Assembly (NCBI GenBank): GCA_020975725.1
Contig: QXJR01000008.1
Location: 496,001 to 560,000 of the forward strand
From: Picocystis sp. L7
Taxonomy: Eukaryota; Chlorophyta; Picocystophyceae; Picocystales; Picocystaceae
DNA: 64,000 bases
Reading direction: 5' to 3'
The notes under the pieces were generated by a model. That model saw only the letters and a list, made by a program, of their open reading frames with translations. It was not told the origin of the DNA and made no database searches. A program made the position numbers and the translations under genes. Position 1 is the stretch's first letter, and each line of letters begins with the position of its first letter. Positions 48,900 through 58,944 of this stretch are shown here, piece after piece.

Positions 48900-50741
48900 T
48901 CAACTCTCGAGCTTTTGCCGCTTCGCTACTGGCGAGGATTGCGCATCATCCAGAAAGTCTGCTGTATCTTGTAGGGATCTGCTTACGCCTCTTTTGATGT
49001 AGATGATCATGTATGCTTCAGCTTCTACAACGTCGGCCTTGGTGCACTCCTTCACGCGCGAGTCGTTGAAGAGGTACCATAAGTTTTTCACGCTGTTGAA
49101 GCAAAAACATTCATAGTGTCCCGTTCCGAAGGAATGACCCTTGTGTGTGATTAATGCGACCATATCGTACTGCCAAAACTCACTTCCAATGGATGAAGTG
49201 CAGTAAGGTTGCATGCAGAGACCAGATAGCGGGGGCTCAACGTGTCTGGTGATCTTTTCTTGTTTGACAGCAGTCCAAATGAGACGCTGAACATGGAAGC
49301 AAAGTACTTCAGGCAGCTTGGATATTCGCACTTGCCTGGTGGCACCTAGCCTTCCACAACCTTCACAGCAATAATCCGGGAGGTCCGTTTCCCTTGCAAA
49401 ATATTGCAGGCACGATTCTAATCTCATTTTCTGCCCCTCCATTCTTCTCCTTTCTCCCCTCACCCCGTTCTGCTCCTCTTGGGGAAAGTCCAGAGATATT
49501 TCAGTAAAGGGTTCTTCCCGTGTGGAGACACGCCCACAATGTACACAAGTCACTACCGTCTCTGTGGCACCACAGAATGTCTCTTGCAGTAACCCGCTAG
49601 ATCCAGTTTGCATCCTGCATCCAGTCTTGTTGAACACATGCCCAGATGTGTTACTCTTGAAATCATCAACCGGAACGCCAGCTCGCATGGTTTCTTGATT
49701 GATTCTCTCCACCAAGAAGAGAAAGAACTCGTGGGCATCATGCTGTCGGAACCCTTTGAATGCCGGCAGCACATTCCAGATAGCTGCAATGAGAGATGTG
49801 GGCGACACCAGCACCCATTTCCCAGACCAAAGGTCCTTCAGAAGGTTTCTAACTTCCAATGACAGCAGCACCTCGTCTGCAGCACCATTACTTTCATGGC
49901 ATAGGTCTTCTTTAGCCTGGCTTCTAAGCCTCATGCTGGTGGTGGAGAAGTTGGGTCTTGTGCCTGGAACATCTTCCATTCTGTTAGATTCTCTTTCCAT
50001 CAGTTTCTCCTTCCACCTACCGTCCCGGTGCAGCTCCAGCAGGTACTGGCGGAAGGGCACCGTGTTGGACAAGGCCTGCACTACGGCGTTGGCCCAGCAT
50101 GTGTTTCCTAGGTTCCGGAGTCCCGTGCGTCCTGGAACGAGTTTGTACACTCCTGAAGTGCTTCTGGCATCGTTTTTCTTGGCAGGCGGTGTTTCAGGCG
50201 TGAGGAAAGCGAGTGTCGGTGGAGCTTGGCTTGCTTGGTGTGCGGCAGCGTCTCTCCAAGCACGAAGGGCCCTGAGTCGCAGTGAACCTTTCCGGAATGC
50301 TTCTGCTGTATCTTTTTTGTCTTCCATCCTCCACTTGCTCGCAGCATCCCTTCCCATCGAAGTGGCCACGCCACCTTCGCTGGTGCGAGAGGTGGCGCCG
50401 CTTCGCGTTCGAGCGACTCGCGGGTGCAGATGCTCCACGTCGTCCAGGACGCTGCGTAGCAGCTTCAGATCACCGTGCCTGGTGTCGTTGGACACAGTGG
50501 CATCGCAAAGCCGGCAAATCGCACGTCTTGCGCCGGAGAGCTCCATCGACAGCGGATGCCGACGCCTGGCGTGGTGCATTTCCGCGTGCATCGGGCATCC
50601 TGCGTGTCCACAGGCGAGGCAGAGCACCACCTCTCCACTCTGTCCACATGTCTGGCATTGCCAACGCGAAGGATGGGCCAGGACACGTGCGCATCGATCC
50701 GCACGGATGCCGGACACGTGCGGACACACCGCTGTGTCCAT
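48900..50741 (-). CDS. ZnF-UBP ubiquitin-specific protease (USP3/USP44-like)
   Basis: A deubiquitinating cysteine protease. From ATG 50741 it has 613 residues. Residues 4-95 form a ZnF-UBP domain with Cys/His pattern in WQCQTCGQSGEVVLCLACG and CPMHAEMHHARRRHPLS; this domain binds the free ubiquitin C-terminus. The catalytic USP domain (about 203-595) has the Cys box RNLGNTCWANAVVQAL (Cys215, Trp where most have Tyr or Phe), the QHDAHEFFLFLVERI block, a zinc-ribbon pair (CVHCGRVST and YCCEGCGRLG), and the His box GHSFGTGHYECFC with WYLFNDSRV. Animal relatives act on ubiquitinated histones H2A/H2B. An upstream open frame lacks domain content, so I use the ATG just before the zinc finger. Confidence 0.9.
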   Translation of the reverse strand: MDTAVCPHVSGIRADRCARVLAHPSRWQCQTCGQSGEVVLCLACGHAGCPMHAEMHHARRRHPLSMELSGARRAICRLCDATVSNDTRHGDLKLLRSVLDDVEHLHPRVARTRSGATSRTSEGGVATSMGRDAASKWRMEDKKDTAEAFRKGSLRLRALRAWRDAAAHQASQAPPTLAFLTPETPPAKKNDARSTSGVYKLVPGRTGLRNLGNTCWANAVVQALSNTVPFRQYLLELHRDGRWKEKLMERESNRMEDVPGTRPNFSTTSMRLRSQAKEDLCHESNGAADEVLLSLEVRNLLKDLWSGKWVLVSPTSLIAAIWNVLPAFKGFRQHDAHEFFLFLVERINQETMRAGVPVDDFKSNTSGHVFNKTGCRMQTGSSGLLQETFCGATETVVTCVHCGRVSTREEPFTEISLDFPQEEQNGVRGERRRMEGQKMRLESCLQYFARETDLPDYCCEGCGRLGATRQVRISKLPEVLCFHVQRLIWTAVKQEKITRHVEPPLSGLCMQPYCTSSIGSEFWQYDMVALITHKGHSFGTGHYECFCFNSVKNLWYLFNDSRVKECTKADVVEAEAYMIIYIKRGVSRSLQDTADFLDDAQSSPVAKRQKLES

Positions 50742-50780
50742 GGCCTCCGTCGTACGTCGTCCTTCGATCCTCGGTTCGTT

Positions 50781-50804
50781 CCCTTTCGACCCAGGTTTGA
50801 AAGG
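50781..50804 (-). promoter_or_regulatory. CCCTTTCGACCC / GTTTGAAAGG element upstream of the USP gene
   Basis: An imperfect inverted copy of the TTTCGAAAGG motif, 40-65 bp upstream of the USP start codon. It is part of the recurrent promoter motif group. Function is inferred. Confidence 0.4.
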
Positions 50805-52581
50805 AACACGTACGTCCAATCGAACCGAATGAGACGGTGGGAACCCGGAGGTCGAACCGAAGAGGGGGGCGTCCGAACCCGTCCAACCTCGTGGCGATGA
50901 GAGGCAACGTGGGATCGAGAACCAGCACGTGGATCTCCAAGGAAAACACGTCGAAGAGTAGACGGGAGGGGAGAGACACGCGTCGAAGCATGGTTTAACA
51001 AGAAGCGCGAACAGTGGATCGAAGGGTTCGTGTTCGGACTTTCGAAGGAAACGGTCAAGCAAGAATTGCACGAACGGAAGGAGCGGTTCCTAAACAACTT
51101 GCACGCGAGAATATCCAAGATATCTCGTAGGGCGCATGCCGTGAAATGCCCATAGAAGAAACCGAGGGTGGATCCGGGGACAAAGACGAGGTATGGAGGC
51201 GACAAGTTGGCTTCACGGTCAACGAAAACATGAACACAATCGACATAAGGCGGAAGACAAATATTGGCACCCACAAGGATTGTTGAAAAAGGTAGGAATG
51301 TGGGCTTGAGGTGCTTGTTGCCATACCGTCTTTCATCCACTCCCGCCCGTGTGAATGTACGTTGTGGTTGACCACTTTTTGTGGAATCACGGGTTGCAAT
51401 GGTTGCACATCCTATAGTGTCGCTTGGCAAACAAGAAGTTGGTAGGAAAATGACCCCTCAAAGCATTGGTTCGCTTTCGTAGGATTTGACGTCGAAATGT
51501 ATGCACCTACCAACATTTCAAGCCGTTACCATGTTGCTCTCTCGAACGAATGGCAAATGCTTCATTGGACAACGAAAATACATCTGCCTTCTAGACGACG
51601 TACTCTTTTTGTAAAAAAGGGTCGGTTGACTCCTTGTGATGAAGTCCTCATATTTATCATAGCGAGCCTTGTACTGTAAGATTTACACTTGAAGGGATCC
51701 ATGGTAGTGTACGCGGTCACTTTCGATAGCAAATTCCCTTTGCGAGTCTCCTTCACAAAATGGCGCACGTTTTTCATCCTTCCCAACTCACAACGGAGAA
51801 CGATGAACAACTTGCATGGAGGCCTCCGATACCGGTCGACTCAATTATGGGAAGGATTTGGATGGAGTCGACTTGTTTGTTGACCAAAAAGTCTAGCTCT
51901 AGTGCCATTTCTCTTCGCTCTAGCATGAAGCCTTCAATAGGGGCTTCGAACAAGATTCTTGGGTGACAAGCCGCTGCACGAGCAGATTGTCACTCGTGGT
52001 ACGGATCTACAAAGCAACATCCCGTGGTACGTGTGCCGTTGCCTTGCATAGGATCTTTGTGGCCGTGTTCTTTCCCAAGCCCTTCTTGTCCCGCGCGCCT
52101 TCTTTGTTGGCTCTCCTTGTTGGTCCACATTTTCGCCACCCACATTCCTCACCGTCTTGCGTCATCCATGGCTCCAGTCCTTTGCCAACCCCTCGGCTAG
52201 AAGGCATAGGAAATCTCGCCCACCACGAACGAAAAAACACCAACACAGACTTGAAACGGGATGGTTGCTCCTACCGGCCTTGTGCCGGGGATCCGACCCC
52301 CTTCGAACCTCACCCGAGGCGTGCTCTTAGGGATGGATTTGAGGGGGGGTATTTTGCCCGTCCCTTGGTGGTGTCTTCGACAGAACCGACGTTCGTGTGG
52401 CATCCGACGACGTCGGACGCGAAACTTGGAGCTCGAAATCGGACACAAGGACGACTTCAGCACGGCTTTTTCGGCTGTGGAAGCACGTTCGAGACGCACC
52501 AGCACCTCGGGGAAGGCGGCGGTGGGAGGGAGGGTGCAAGAGGCGCACGAAGCGACGCCTCGAAACGGGCGGACGGGAAGG
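50805..52581. other. 1.8 kb spacer between USP and KEA genes, largely decayed DNA
   Basis: From about 51080 to 51960 the DNA is AT-richer with short broken frames and no domain I recognise; it resembles other relic stretches in this window. From about 52000 on it is GC-balanced and is promoter or 5' UTR of the KEA gene. The KEA frame is open from 52261 and could start there. Confidence 0.4.
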
Positions 52582-54504
52582 ATGTTGGTCTGGTTGCGCG
52601 TCTTGTTCTTGAGCTTGTTGGTCGTGGCGATGGGAGTTGGTGCCATGCAAGCTACCGTGGGCAGCAACGTACAACCACGGGGTGGTAGGGAGTTGCAAGA
52701 GAACAACAACCAAACCTGGGGAATGGGAGACCATCCCAACGACGGGATGGAAGAAACCACAACGAACAGGGCCGATCCGGACGATCTTCGTGAAGGATCG
52801 CTGGCGCAGAAGATAGACAAATCGCTGCAGCAGGAGTTCCAGAAGGATGAGAAAGGATTGCAAGAAGCCAAGCACAACATCAGCCAAAGCGTCGCCAAGA
52901 ACGAGGCGGTCCTAGAGACCGTAGCAAGGGTGACAAACAAACACACGGAAGAAGAGGAAGATGAGGAGGATATGGACGATGAAGACGAGGAGGACACGGC
53001 AGAAACGCACGAAAGAACCAAGAGGATCACATCAGGAGACGAAGAAGTTGCAAGATTAGTTGATTCGCATGACAATGAGTTCGTCATTTCCAATCCGAAC
53101 AAGGAGTCGTCCATACAGCTGCAATTGGACCTGGTACTTCTTAAGGATTTAACTACGCTTGTGGTGATGGCTTTCTTAGGAGGGACCCTATCAAGCATGG
53201 TTGGGCAACCGCCGATGGTGGGATATCTCGTGGCAGGAAGCTTGTGCGGGCCAGGTGGGTTCGGGATCATACAAGAACTGGTGCAAGTGGAGACGATCGC
53301 ACAACTGGGGATCATGTTCTTGCTGTTTACATTGGGTTTGGAGTTTAAATTTGACAAGGTCAAGAATGTTTGGCCTGTGGCGCTGATTGGTGGCACCATT
53401 CAGATCGTTCTCTTCATGATAATTGCTGCCACAGTCTCGATGGCGATGGGGTATCCCTACAAATACGGAGCTTTCATCGGTGCACTTGTGTCAATGTCGA
53501 GTACTACAGTAGTAACAAAGTGTCTAGAAGGAAGGGGAGAGGCAGGAAGTGGCGGACTCTATGGTGGACCACTAAGCACGCATGTGCAGATTATACTTGG
53601 AACTCTCATCCTCCAGGACTGCTCTGTGGGTCTACTCTTCGCTATCCTACCCACTCTGGCTGGCACAGGTGGGGCAATCACAGGTTTCTCATCCGCCATA
53701 TATGTGGCCCTGCGTCTTTGCCTGTTCTTGGCCGTATCTGTTCTACTTTCGAGGTTCGTCATGCCCACTTTTCTCAAGTTTATCTTGATCCATACCAAGG
53801 CACCGATGGAGCTTTATCGGTTAGCAGCTGTGGCACTTTGTCTGGCAATCTCCTGGTCAAGCGAACAGAGTGGGCTGTCGCTGGAATTTGGGGCATTTGT
53901 TGGGGGAGTAGTATTGGCAGCAAGTGAACCCAGGGAGCATATCACCATGGAACAAACTGATCAGATCTCTGCTCTTTTTGTATCACTCTTTGTGACGTCC
54001 ATCGGTCTGATCATGTCTCCTTATTTCTTATGGAACCATGCATTCTTGCTTCTGTTTACATTGTTGGGTGTTGTGATCACGAAGACGTTGTTGACTGCAT
54101 TGGTGGTCCGTGCGTTCCGATATAATATGCAAACATCCCTGCTGGTTGGAGTGGCCCTTTCCAACATTGGGGAGTTTGCTTTTGTTCTACTGAGCAAAGG
54201 CCGGGGCCTCGGTCTCGTGAGGAGGCAAGTTTACTTCTTATTCCTAGGTGTGACAGCATTCTCTTTGATGTTTTCACCACTGATGTTTAAGCTTTTTCCC
54301 ATCCCACAAAAGCCGGGCAGCGATGTGGAAAAAGGGAGCCCAGATAGCTGGAATAGAAGGCGAGATTCTACTGGTGGCCTAGAGAGGACATCTAGTGACG
54401 AGTCCTTGAGCCTAGAAAATGATGTTCTGCACCTCTTTGAGCGTAAGAAACCGAATGTAGGGGAATACACGAACCCTCATGTGCGACGCTTGCCTACAAC
54501 ATGA
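52582..54504 (+). CDS. K+ efflux antiporter, KEA4/5/6-like (CPA2 family)
   Basis: A potassium/proton antiporter of the CPA2 family. The 640-residue product starts with a signal peptide (MLVWLRVLFLSLLVVAMGVG), then a hydrophilic acidic luminal region of about 160 residues with a Glu/Asp run, as in plant KEA4-6 of the Golgi, TGN and prevacuolar compartments. About 12 transmembrane spans follow. Landmarks are GQPPMVGYLVAGSLCGPGG, VETIAQLGIMFLLFTLGLEF, SMSSTTVVTKCLEGRG, LILQDCSVGLLFAILP with the conserved QD pair, and LSNIGEFAFVLLSKGRGLG. No C-terminal KTN/TrkA nucleotide-binding domain is present, again like KEA4-6. ATG 52261 is an alternative, but the signal peptide favours 52582. A likely AATAAA signal lies at about 54566. 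Confidence 0.92.
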   Translation: MLVWLRVLFLSLLVVAMGVGAMQATVGSNVQPRGGRELQENNNQTWGMGDHPNDGMEETTTNRADPDDLREGSLAQKIDKSLQQEFQKDEKGLQEAKHNISQSVAKNEAVLETVARVTNKHTEEEEDEEDMDDEDEEDTAETHERTKRITSGDEEVARLVDSHDNEFVISNPNKESSIQLQLDLVLLKDLTTLVVMAFLGGTLSSMVGQPPMVGYLVAGSLCGPGGFGIIQELVQVETIAQLGIMFLLFTLGLEFKFDKVKNVWPVALIGGTIQIVLFMIIAATVSMAMGYPYKYGAFIGALVSMSSTTVVTKCLEGRGEAGSGGLYGGPLSTHVQIILGTLILQDCSVGLLFAILPTLAGTGGAITGFSSAIYVALRLCLFLAVSVLLSRFVMPTFLKFILIHTKAPMELYRLAAVALCLAISWSSEQSGLSLEFGAFVGGVVLAASEPREHITMEQTDQISALFVSLFVTSIGLIMSPYFLWNHAFLLLFTLLGVVITKTLLTALVVRAFRYNMQTSLLVGVALSNIGEFAFVLLSKGRGLGLVRRQVYFLFLGVTAFSLMFSPLMFKLFPIPQKPGSDVEKGSPDSWNRRRDSTGGLERTSSDESLSLENDVLHLFERKKPNVGEYTNPHVRRLPTT

Positions 54505-56324
54505 TCTAGTGCAGATGAAAATATCATGTGCTAGCACCTCTGTTCGCTTGATTGCTTCTCTTATGAATAAACACGGGCACTAGGCCCTGCTTGCCTGGCA
54601 TGTTGGCACCTGTGTCCCTTTATCGCAAAATATGTGGTATAGCGGTCCACAATGACACTACCTGCTGATTGTATGAGCAACCCTTCAACCACTACGAAGT
54701 AAGACGGGGATGGTGAAGCACACAAGCTCCATTGCATCAATGCTTCACTTGATTTTGTCGATGGAAATGATTGGTGAACTCAGGTTGAAGTGCCGGTTCC
54801 TCCACTAGTGCACAAGGACTCTGTTGATTGAAGTGAGCATCGATATCCAAAACCAACCTTGCGCTTGGGAATATCATTGCGTGAAAGAAGAAGCACTTCG
54901 AATGCACCGAGGTCGGAGTGTGAGATTAGAGCAAACGCAAGGAAGAATTATCTGATTTTGTTGCATGTTAGTTTTGTAATGGATTCCTTGCTCTATCGTA
55001 GCTATCACTCTTTGATCTCCTCGTGCAAAGTCATAGATTATTTAGTTCATGTAAAGCGATTGAAATTCGGACACATGTATGTTAGTCTTTTTGCACGGCC
55101 AGATTTCTAAGTTTTCACTCGATCACTTTAGAAAGAAAGGCGGATGTGTGTCATGCATGCGCCTTTTTTGGCACAGTTGTGTTGAATGTGTTGTTGCCTA
55201 CTTGCGACACCGTGCTAGATACAAATGCGCCTAAGGCAACCATAGAAAATAACTAGGTTTACAACCAACACCTCCTCGTCATGGTATGCACATCGGTGCT
55301 TGCAAGGGGGGTGCGGATGGGATTTTGCGAAATTATGCACCTACGCCACGCAAAATCGCTCGATCAATTCTTCAAGACCAAAGCAAGCAAAATTGCTTCC
55401 GTGTTGTCAATCTTTTAGTCCGACATGTAGGTAAAATCTTTCGTAATGTTACATTTGCGATCATTGTATTAATTCAAAAGTTCTTTGCATGCGAATTGAA
55501 CAATAGGAAGAATAAGACTGCGAGCGAGTTTCTCAAGAGGGTGCAAACCCAAGGCCTTGTATTCGGCAAAAATTCTAAGAGTGCTCTCGGCCATGCTCCG
55601 TTTCGCTCGTCGAGAAGTATATGTTGCTTTGGCCCAACTATTTTGTAGTTTGCTGCACATATCTAACTCGGACCAACCAACCTTACACGAGCAACTTGGA
55701 TGCGAAAACAAGACATCTTCGCCACGTTCTTCGCCAATAGCAATTTGAAGCCTTCTCTAGGTTGCAATGGACTTTCCTGTCGCTATGGTGGGTACTACGG
55801 CGATCATTTGTGTACGGACGTTGGATGTTGGAGGAACTCGTGGCTTGGCCCCATCCAAGGTGGGAGCACATCTTCCATTCTTTTAGGCCCGAGTTTCGTT
55901 GCCTCCCCCCTTTTTCATTCGACTATGTATGCATGGAAGGTCTGTTTTCTGTTCGAACACCTCTCTGTCGTTGTCTTCCATCGCATTTCCATAGGATGAT
56001 GGTGTCTACATTGGCAACGTCCAGGACTACGGGACGGGATCCGATGAATACCTTTTTACGTCACTTTCGATCCATCTGAGCCCCAGATGCTTTTCGTTGG
56101 ACCTTCCAGCCGTGCTTCTTCCGAACCGACCGCGGGTGCCCCCTTTCGAACCCGGTTCGATCTCGGTTCGAAAGAGAGCCACAGAAGGGTCGAACCAGAC
56201 ATTCTGGGGTTGGAAAGGGAGGCGAAAGGAGAGTCGAAGGACTGCGCGAGACCGACGTACCGTCGACGGCGGGTGTCTGTGCTTGCAGGCTTTTGCAGGC
56301 GCTTGGAAGCCTCGAGGTGGGAGG
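54505..56324. other. 1.8 kb spacer, mostly AT-rich decayed DNA
   Basis: After the KEA 3' UTR (about 54505-54600) an AT-rich stretch to about 56000 has short frames, several stops in every frame and no domain I know. It is one of the clearest relic stretches. From 56080 on it becomes GC-rich and carries the TTTCGAA motif pair before the F-box gene. Confidence 0.4.
56140..56175. promoter_or_regulatory. CCCTTTCGAACC...GGTTCGAAAG element upstream of the F-box gene
   Basis: CCCTTTCGAACC and CGGTTCGAAAG face each other with about 12 bp between, 150-185 bp upstream of the F-box start codon. The arrangement matches 23318 and 50781. Function is inferred. Confidence 0.45.
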
Positions 56325-57518
56325 ATGGGTACTGTGGCAAGCCGTTTTACCAGCCAGACGTGGGAAGACGAGGTGGAGACGCCTCACGAAGGTAAACAAG
56401 GAGGACGAAGGAAGCGAAACCGTGCTCTAGACGAGAGGGAGCACCCGGGTAAACGGTGGCGATGCGACGAAGACACGTCCGAGGAAGCATGCCTAGCAAC
56501 CGACATAGTCGACCACGAGACCTTTCTCAAGAATGAAGAAGAAAAAGGAAAAAAGAAGCTGGAAGAGCTCCTGAAAAGGAAATGGTGCAAGTGGGCCCCC
56601 CTTGTACAGACGATCGAAAAGCGCAAATACAACCGGAGCGTTTGCTTCTCGGTCGAACTGCTGGTGTGCGTCTTTCGACACCTGCCCTATCGAGATAGAT
56701 TGCGTTGCATGGAAGTGTGCCAAATATGGAACGAAGCAGGCAACGACCCCACCTTCAGGAGAAGAGTAAAGGCTGATCAGAGCATCCAGGAGGCGCTGGA
56801 TGCAGCTGGTGCAGGGGATACACTGCTGATAGAACCATCGTTCTACGAGGAACAGCTGAGCATAAGAAGGCCTGTAAAGCTTGTGGGGCTGCCCTGCCCT
56901 TCGTGCTGGGGTTCGGAGCGCCTAGCTACGGTCGTGCAGAGTCCGGACTTTGAAACGATCGATTGCAGAGCGAGGTGCTGCATTGAACGGATGATATTAA
57001 GGAGCACATCAGTTCAGGAGGGCAAAAGTTTGATTTCGTTTGGCCGCGGTTGTGAGTACTTGAAACTTGAGCACTGTGAGATCAGTGGTCTCTCAGGTAT
57101 TCTTCTGCCGGTGTCCACTGTGCACCGCAAGCTTTGCCTTAAGAACACAAAGATCCACAGTACGGATTGTGACACAGCAATATGCATTGAAGGGGGTAGC
57201 TGTTTGATTCAGGGGTGCACAGTGACAGGGAATTCTGGCACTGGTATAACGGTGGGTCCTTATGGGTTTGCACTGGTGAAGAACTGCGACGTAAGTTTCA
57301 ATCATGTGGGCCTTTCCCTGAGTGGGTCTGGACAGGTCAAGCATAATATCGTTTGGGGGAACCGGTACAAAAGCTTTGACTATGATCCTGATCACAGCTG
57401 TGAGCTGTACAAGAACCAGATCCGGTCGCTCAGGAAGCGTTTTACCGTCCCCGCAGTGCACGAGAGTGAAGACAGCTCGGAGCAAGACGCCCATGGCTTT
57501 GTCACAGATTCCGACTGA
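56325..57518 (+). CDS. F-box protein with right-handed beta-helix repeats
   Basis: A likely substrate receptor of an SCF ubiquitin ligase. From ATG 56325 it has 397 residues. A basic/acidic N-terminal part is followed by an F-box (about residues 105-150) with FSVELLVCVFRHLPYRDRLR and VCQIWNEAGNDP. The rest is a parallel beta-helix of the pectate-lyase-like fold, with repeats such as CCIERMILRS, LKLEHCEISGLSGI, CLIQGCTVTGNSGTGITVG and ALVKNCDVSFNHVGLSLS. F-box plus beta-helix is the arrangement of FBXO10/FBXO11-type proteins, though shorter here. It ends in an acidic tail. The upstream frame to 56097 also contains an ATG, but lies over the promoter motif. No introns. Confidence 0.83.
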   Translation: MGTVASRFTSQTWEDEVETPHEGKQGGRRKRNRALDEREHPGKRWRCDEDTSEEACLATDIVDHETFLKNEEEKGKKKLEELLKRKWCKWAPLVQTIEKRKYNRSVCFSVELLVCVFRHLPYRDRLRCMEVCQIWNEAGNDPTFRRRVKADQSIQEALDAAGAGDTLLIEPSFYEEQLSIRRPVKLVGLPCPSCWGSERLATVVQSPDFETIDCRARCCIERMILRSTSVQEGKSLISFGRGCEYLKLEHCEISGLSGILLPVSTVHRKLCLKNTKIHSTDCDTAICIEGGSCLIQGCTVTGNSGTGITVGPYGFALVKNCDVSFNHVGLSLSGSGQVKHNIVWGNRYKSFDYDPDHSCELYKNQIRSLRKRFTVPAVHESEDSSEQDAHGFVTDSD

Positions 57519-57987
57519 GAGTGCATGGGTTCGCGACCTTTTGGACTGCGAGGAATCCCTTTATGAATAACGGGTTCGACGTTTGTGGACCCACTTTCCT
57601 CACCCACCCCTTTTCTACCCAAGAAACCCCTACCTCGGGATTTTCCTGCGATCCATCTGCACCCTCCACCTCCATCGGTGCTGTTCACGTGATTCCTGTC
57701 CTCCCTCTCCCCTCGGGTCCCTCACCCACGTCTGTCTTTCCACGTGTCGTTCCCGCCCCAGATTTTTCCCGGGAAACCGGCCCGCCCCGCCCATCGATAC
57801 CTGTCCCCTAGATCTCGATCCAATCCATCGAGACGTCTTGTCAGATCTCGATGGGACCGACGGGCCAGGGTAGGGGGGGGGAGTCGGTCCGACGTGGGTG
57901 TACAATTCGACACAACAGTCTTCGGCGGCGCATTCCACCGCTTGCGACACGCCTGGTGAACCTGCTGGTGCGTGCAGAAGCTCAGGG
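57519..57987. other. Spacer between F-box and TSSC4-like genes
   Basis: No gene. TGAATAA-type polyadenylation signal near 57563 for the F-box gene; the rest is C-rich, then a G-run near 57875. Minus-strand open frames are Ser/Pro-rich artefacts. Confidence 0.5.
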
Positions 57988-58854
57988 ATGGAGGTGGACG
58001 GGAGCACGGCAAGACACGGGTGCTTCGCAAGGCGTGTGGAGAGCACGTTCGGCAGCCTGATGGCGCAGATGGGACACGTCGATGGCGTGCCACGGATCGG
58101 CGCCTGGACGGTCAACGCAGCACCGCCAGCGGCAAGGCCCGGAAAAGACGCTCCTGCGCCAGAGAGCGACGAAGAAGAATGGGAAGACACACTGGGGGAA
58201 GAAGACGCTGGATCGGACGCCGAAGTGGCCGCCTTGCGACGTGCCATGGGAAGCTGCCGACAGCTGGACGTCGAGGACGAGTACGACGAACAAGATGCCA
58301 TGGCCACAGGCAACACCCAGCGAGATGAAGGCGGCTTGAGAAGGATGGTCGTGGACGATTCGCACGTGGAATGTGGCATCTGGGAAAACACAAGGGCGAG
58401 TTCCGAGGACTTGGTCGACGTGTCGGAAGACGAAACCACGTGTCTCGGGAAGAAAGTCCGCTTCTCCGACAAGGTGGAGGTGAGGGAGTACACTCCGCTA
58501 ACCTGGGAAGACGAACTGGGACTTTGGGGAGGAGAGAACAGCGGGGACGTGGTCCCGGACCACGTGTCGAACCCACAAAAGTATGCCCACTACTTCGTGG
58601 ATTGGTCGGAAGACGCCGAAGACGAAGCGCAAGAACAAGCGGAAGCTTTCCTCTCGTTGAGGAGGACCGTTCTGAAGATCAAATCCTTGGGCGACGAGGC
58701 TGGAGCAGCATGCGTTACCGTCAAGGACGGGCCTGTCTTCAACACCAAGGTGCTGCCAACAAAGCGTCCCGTAGGGGACGAGCCTGCGGAGGCACCCAAG
58801 CGCTCGAAAGCGTCTTCAACTTCTGTTCGTCTTTGCATCGAAGACGAAATTTGA
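57988..58854 (+). CDS. TSSC4-like protein (putative U5 snRNP assembly factor)
   Basis: A 288-residue acidic protein. Two short blocks fit the TSSC4 family, which in animals chaperones U5 snRNP and tri-snRNP assembly. Near the start is FARRVESTFGSLMAQ (family: Ser/Phe-rich motif near the N-terminus), and later VVPDHVSNPQKYAHYFVDWS (family: PDYV-x-PEKWTKY-like). Between them is KKVRFSDKVEVREY, which contains an RVxF-type protein phosphatase 1 docking site. Most of the rest is disordered and Glu/Asp-rich. I chose ATG 57988, since the frame above it has only non-ATG starts. The assignment is tentative; a PP1 regulator is the alternative. AATAAA follows the stop by 5 bp. Confidence 0.5.
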   Translation: MEVDGSTARHGCFARRVESTFGSLMAQMGHVDGVPRIGAWTVNAAPPAARPGKDAPAPESDEEEWEDTLGEEDAGSDAEVAALRRAMGSCRQLDVEDEYDEQDAMATGNTQRDEGGLRRMVVDDSHVECGIWENTRASSEDLVDVSEDETTCLGKKVRFSDKVEVREYTPLTWEDELGLWGGENSGDVVPDHVSNPQKYAHYFVDWSEDAEDEAQEQAEAFLSLRRTVLKIKSLGDEAGAACVTVKDGPVFNTKVLPTKRPVGDEPAEAPKRSKASSTSVRLCIEDEI

Positions 58855-58944
58855 AGAGGAATAAAAAAACGTTCAGGGGGAACCAGATAGAAACTGCCAG
58901 TGCAGGTTGCAGTTGCAGGTGTTTGTGCGCCTGATTGTGTGTAT

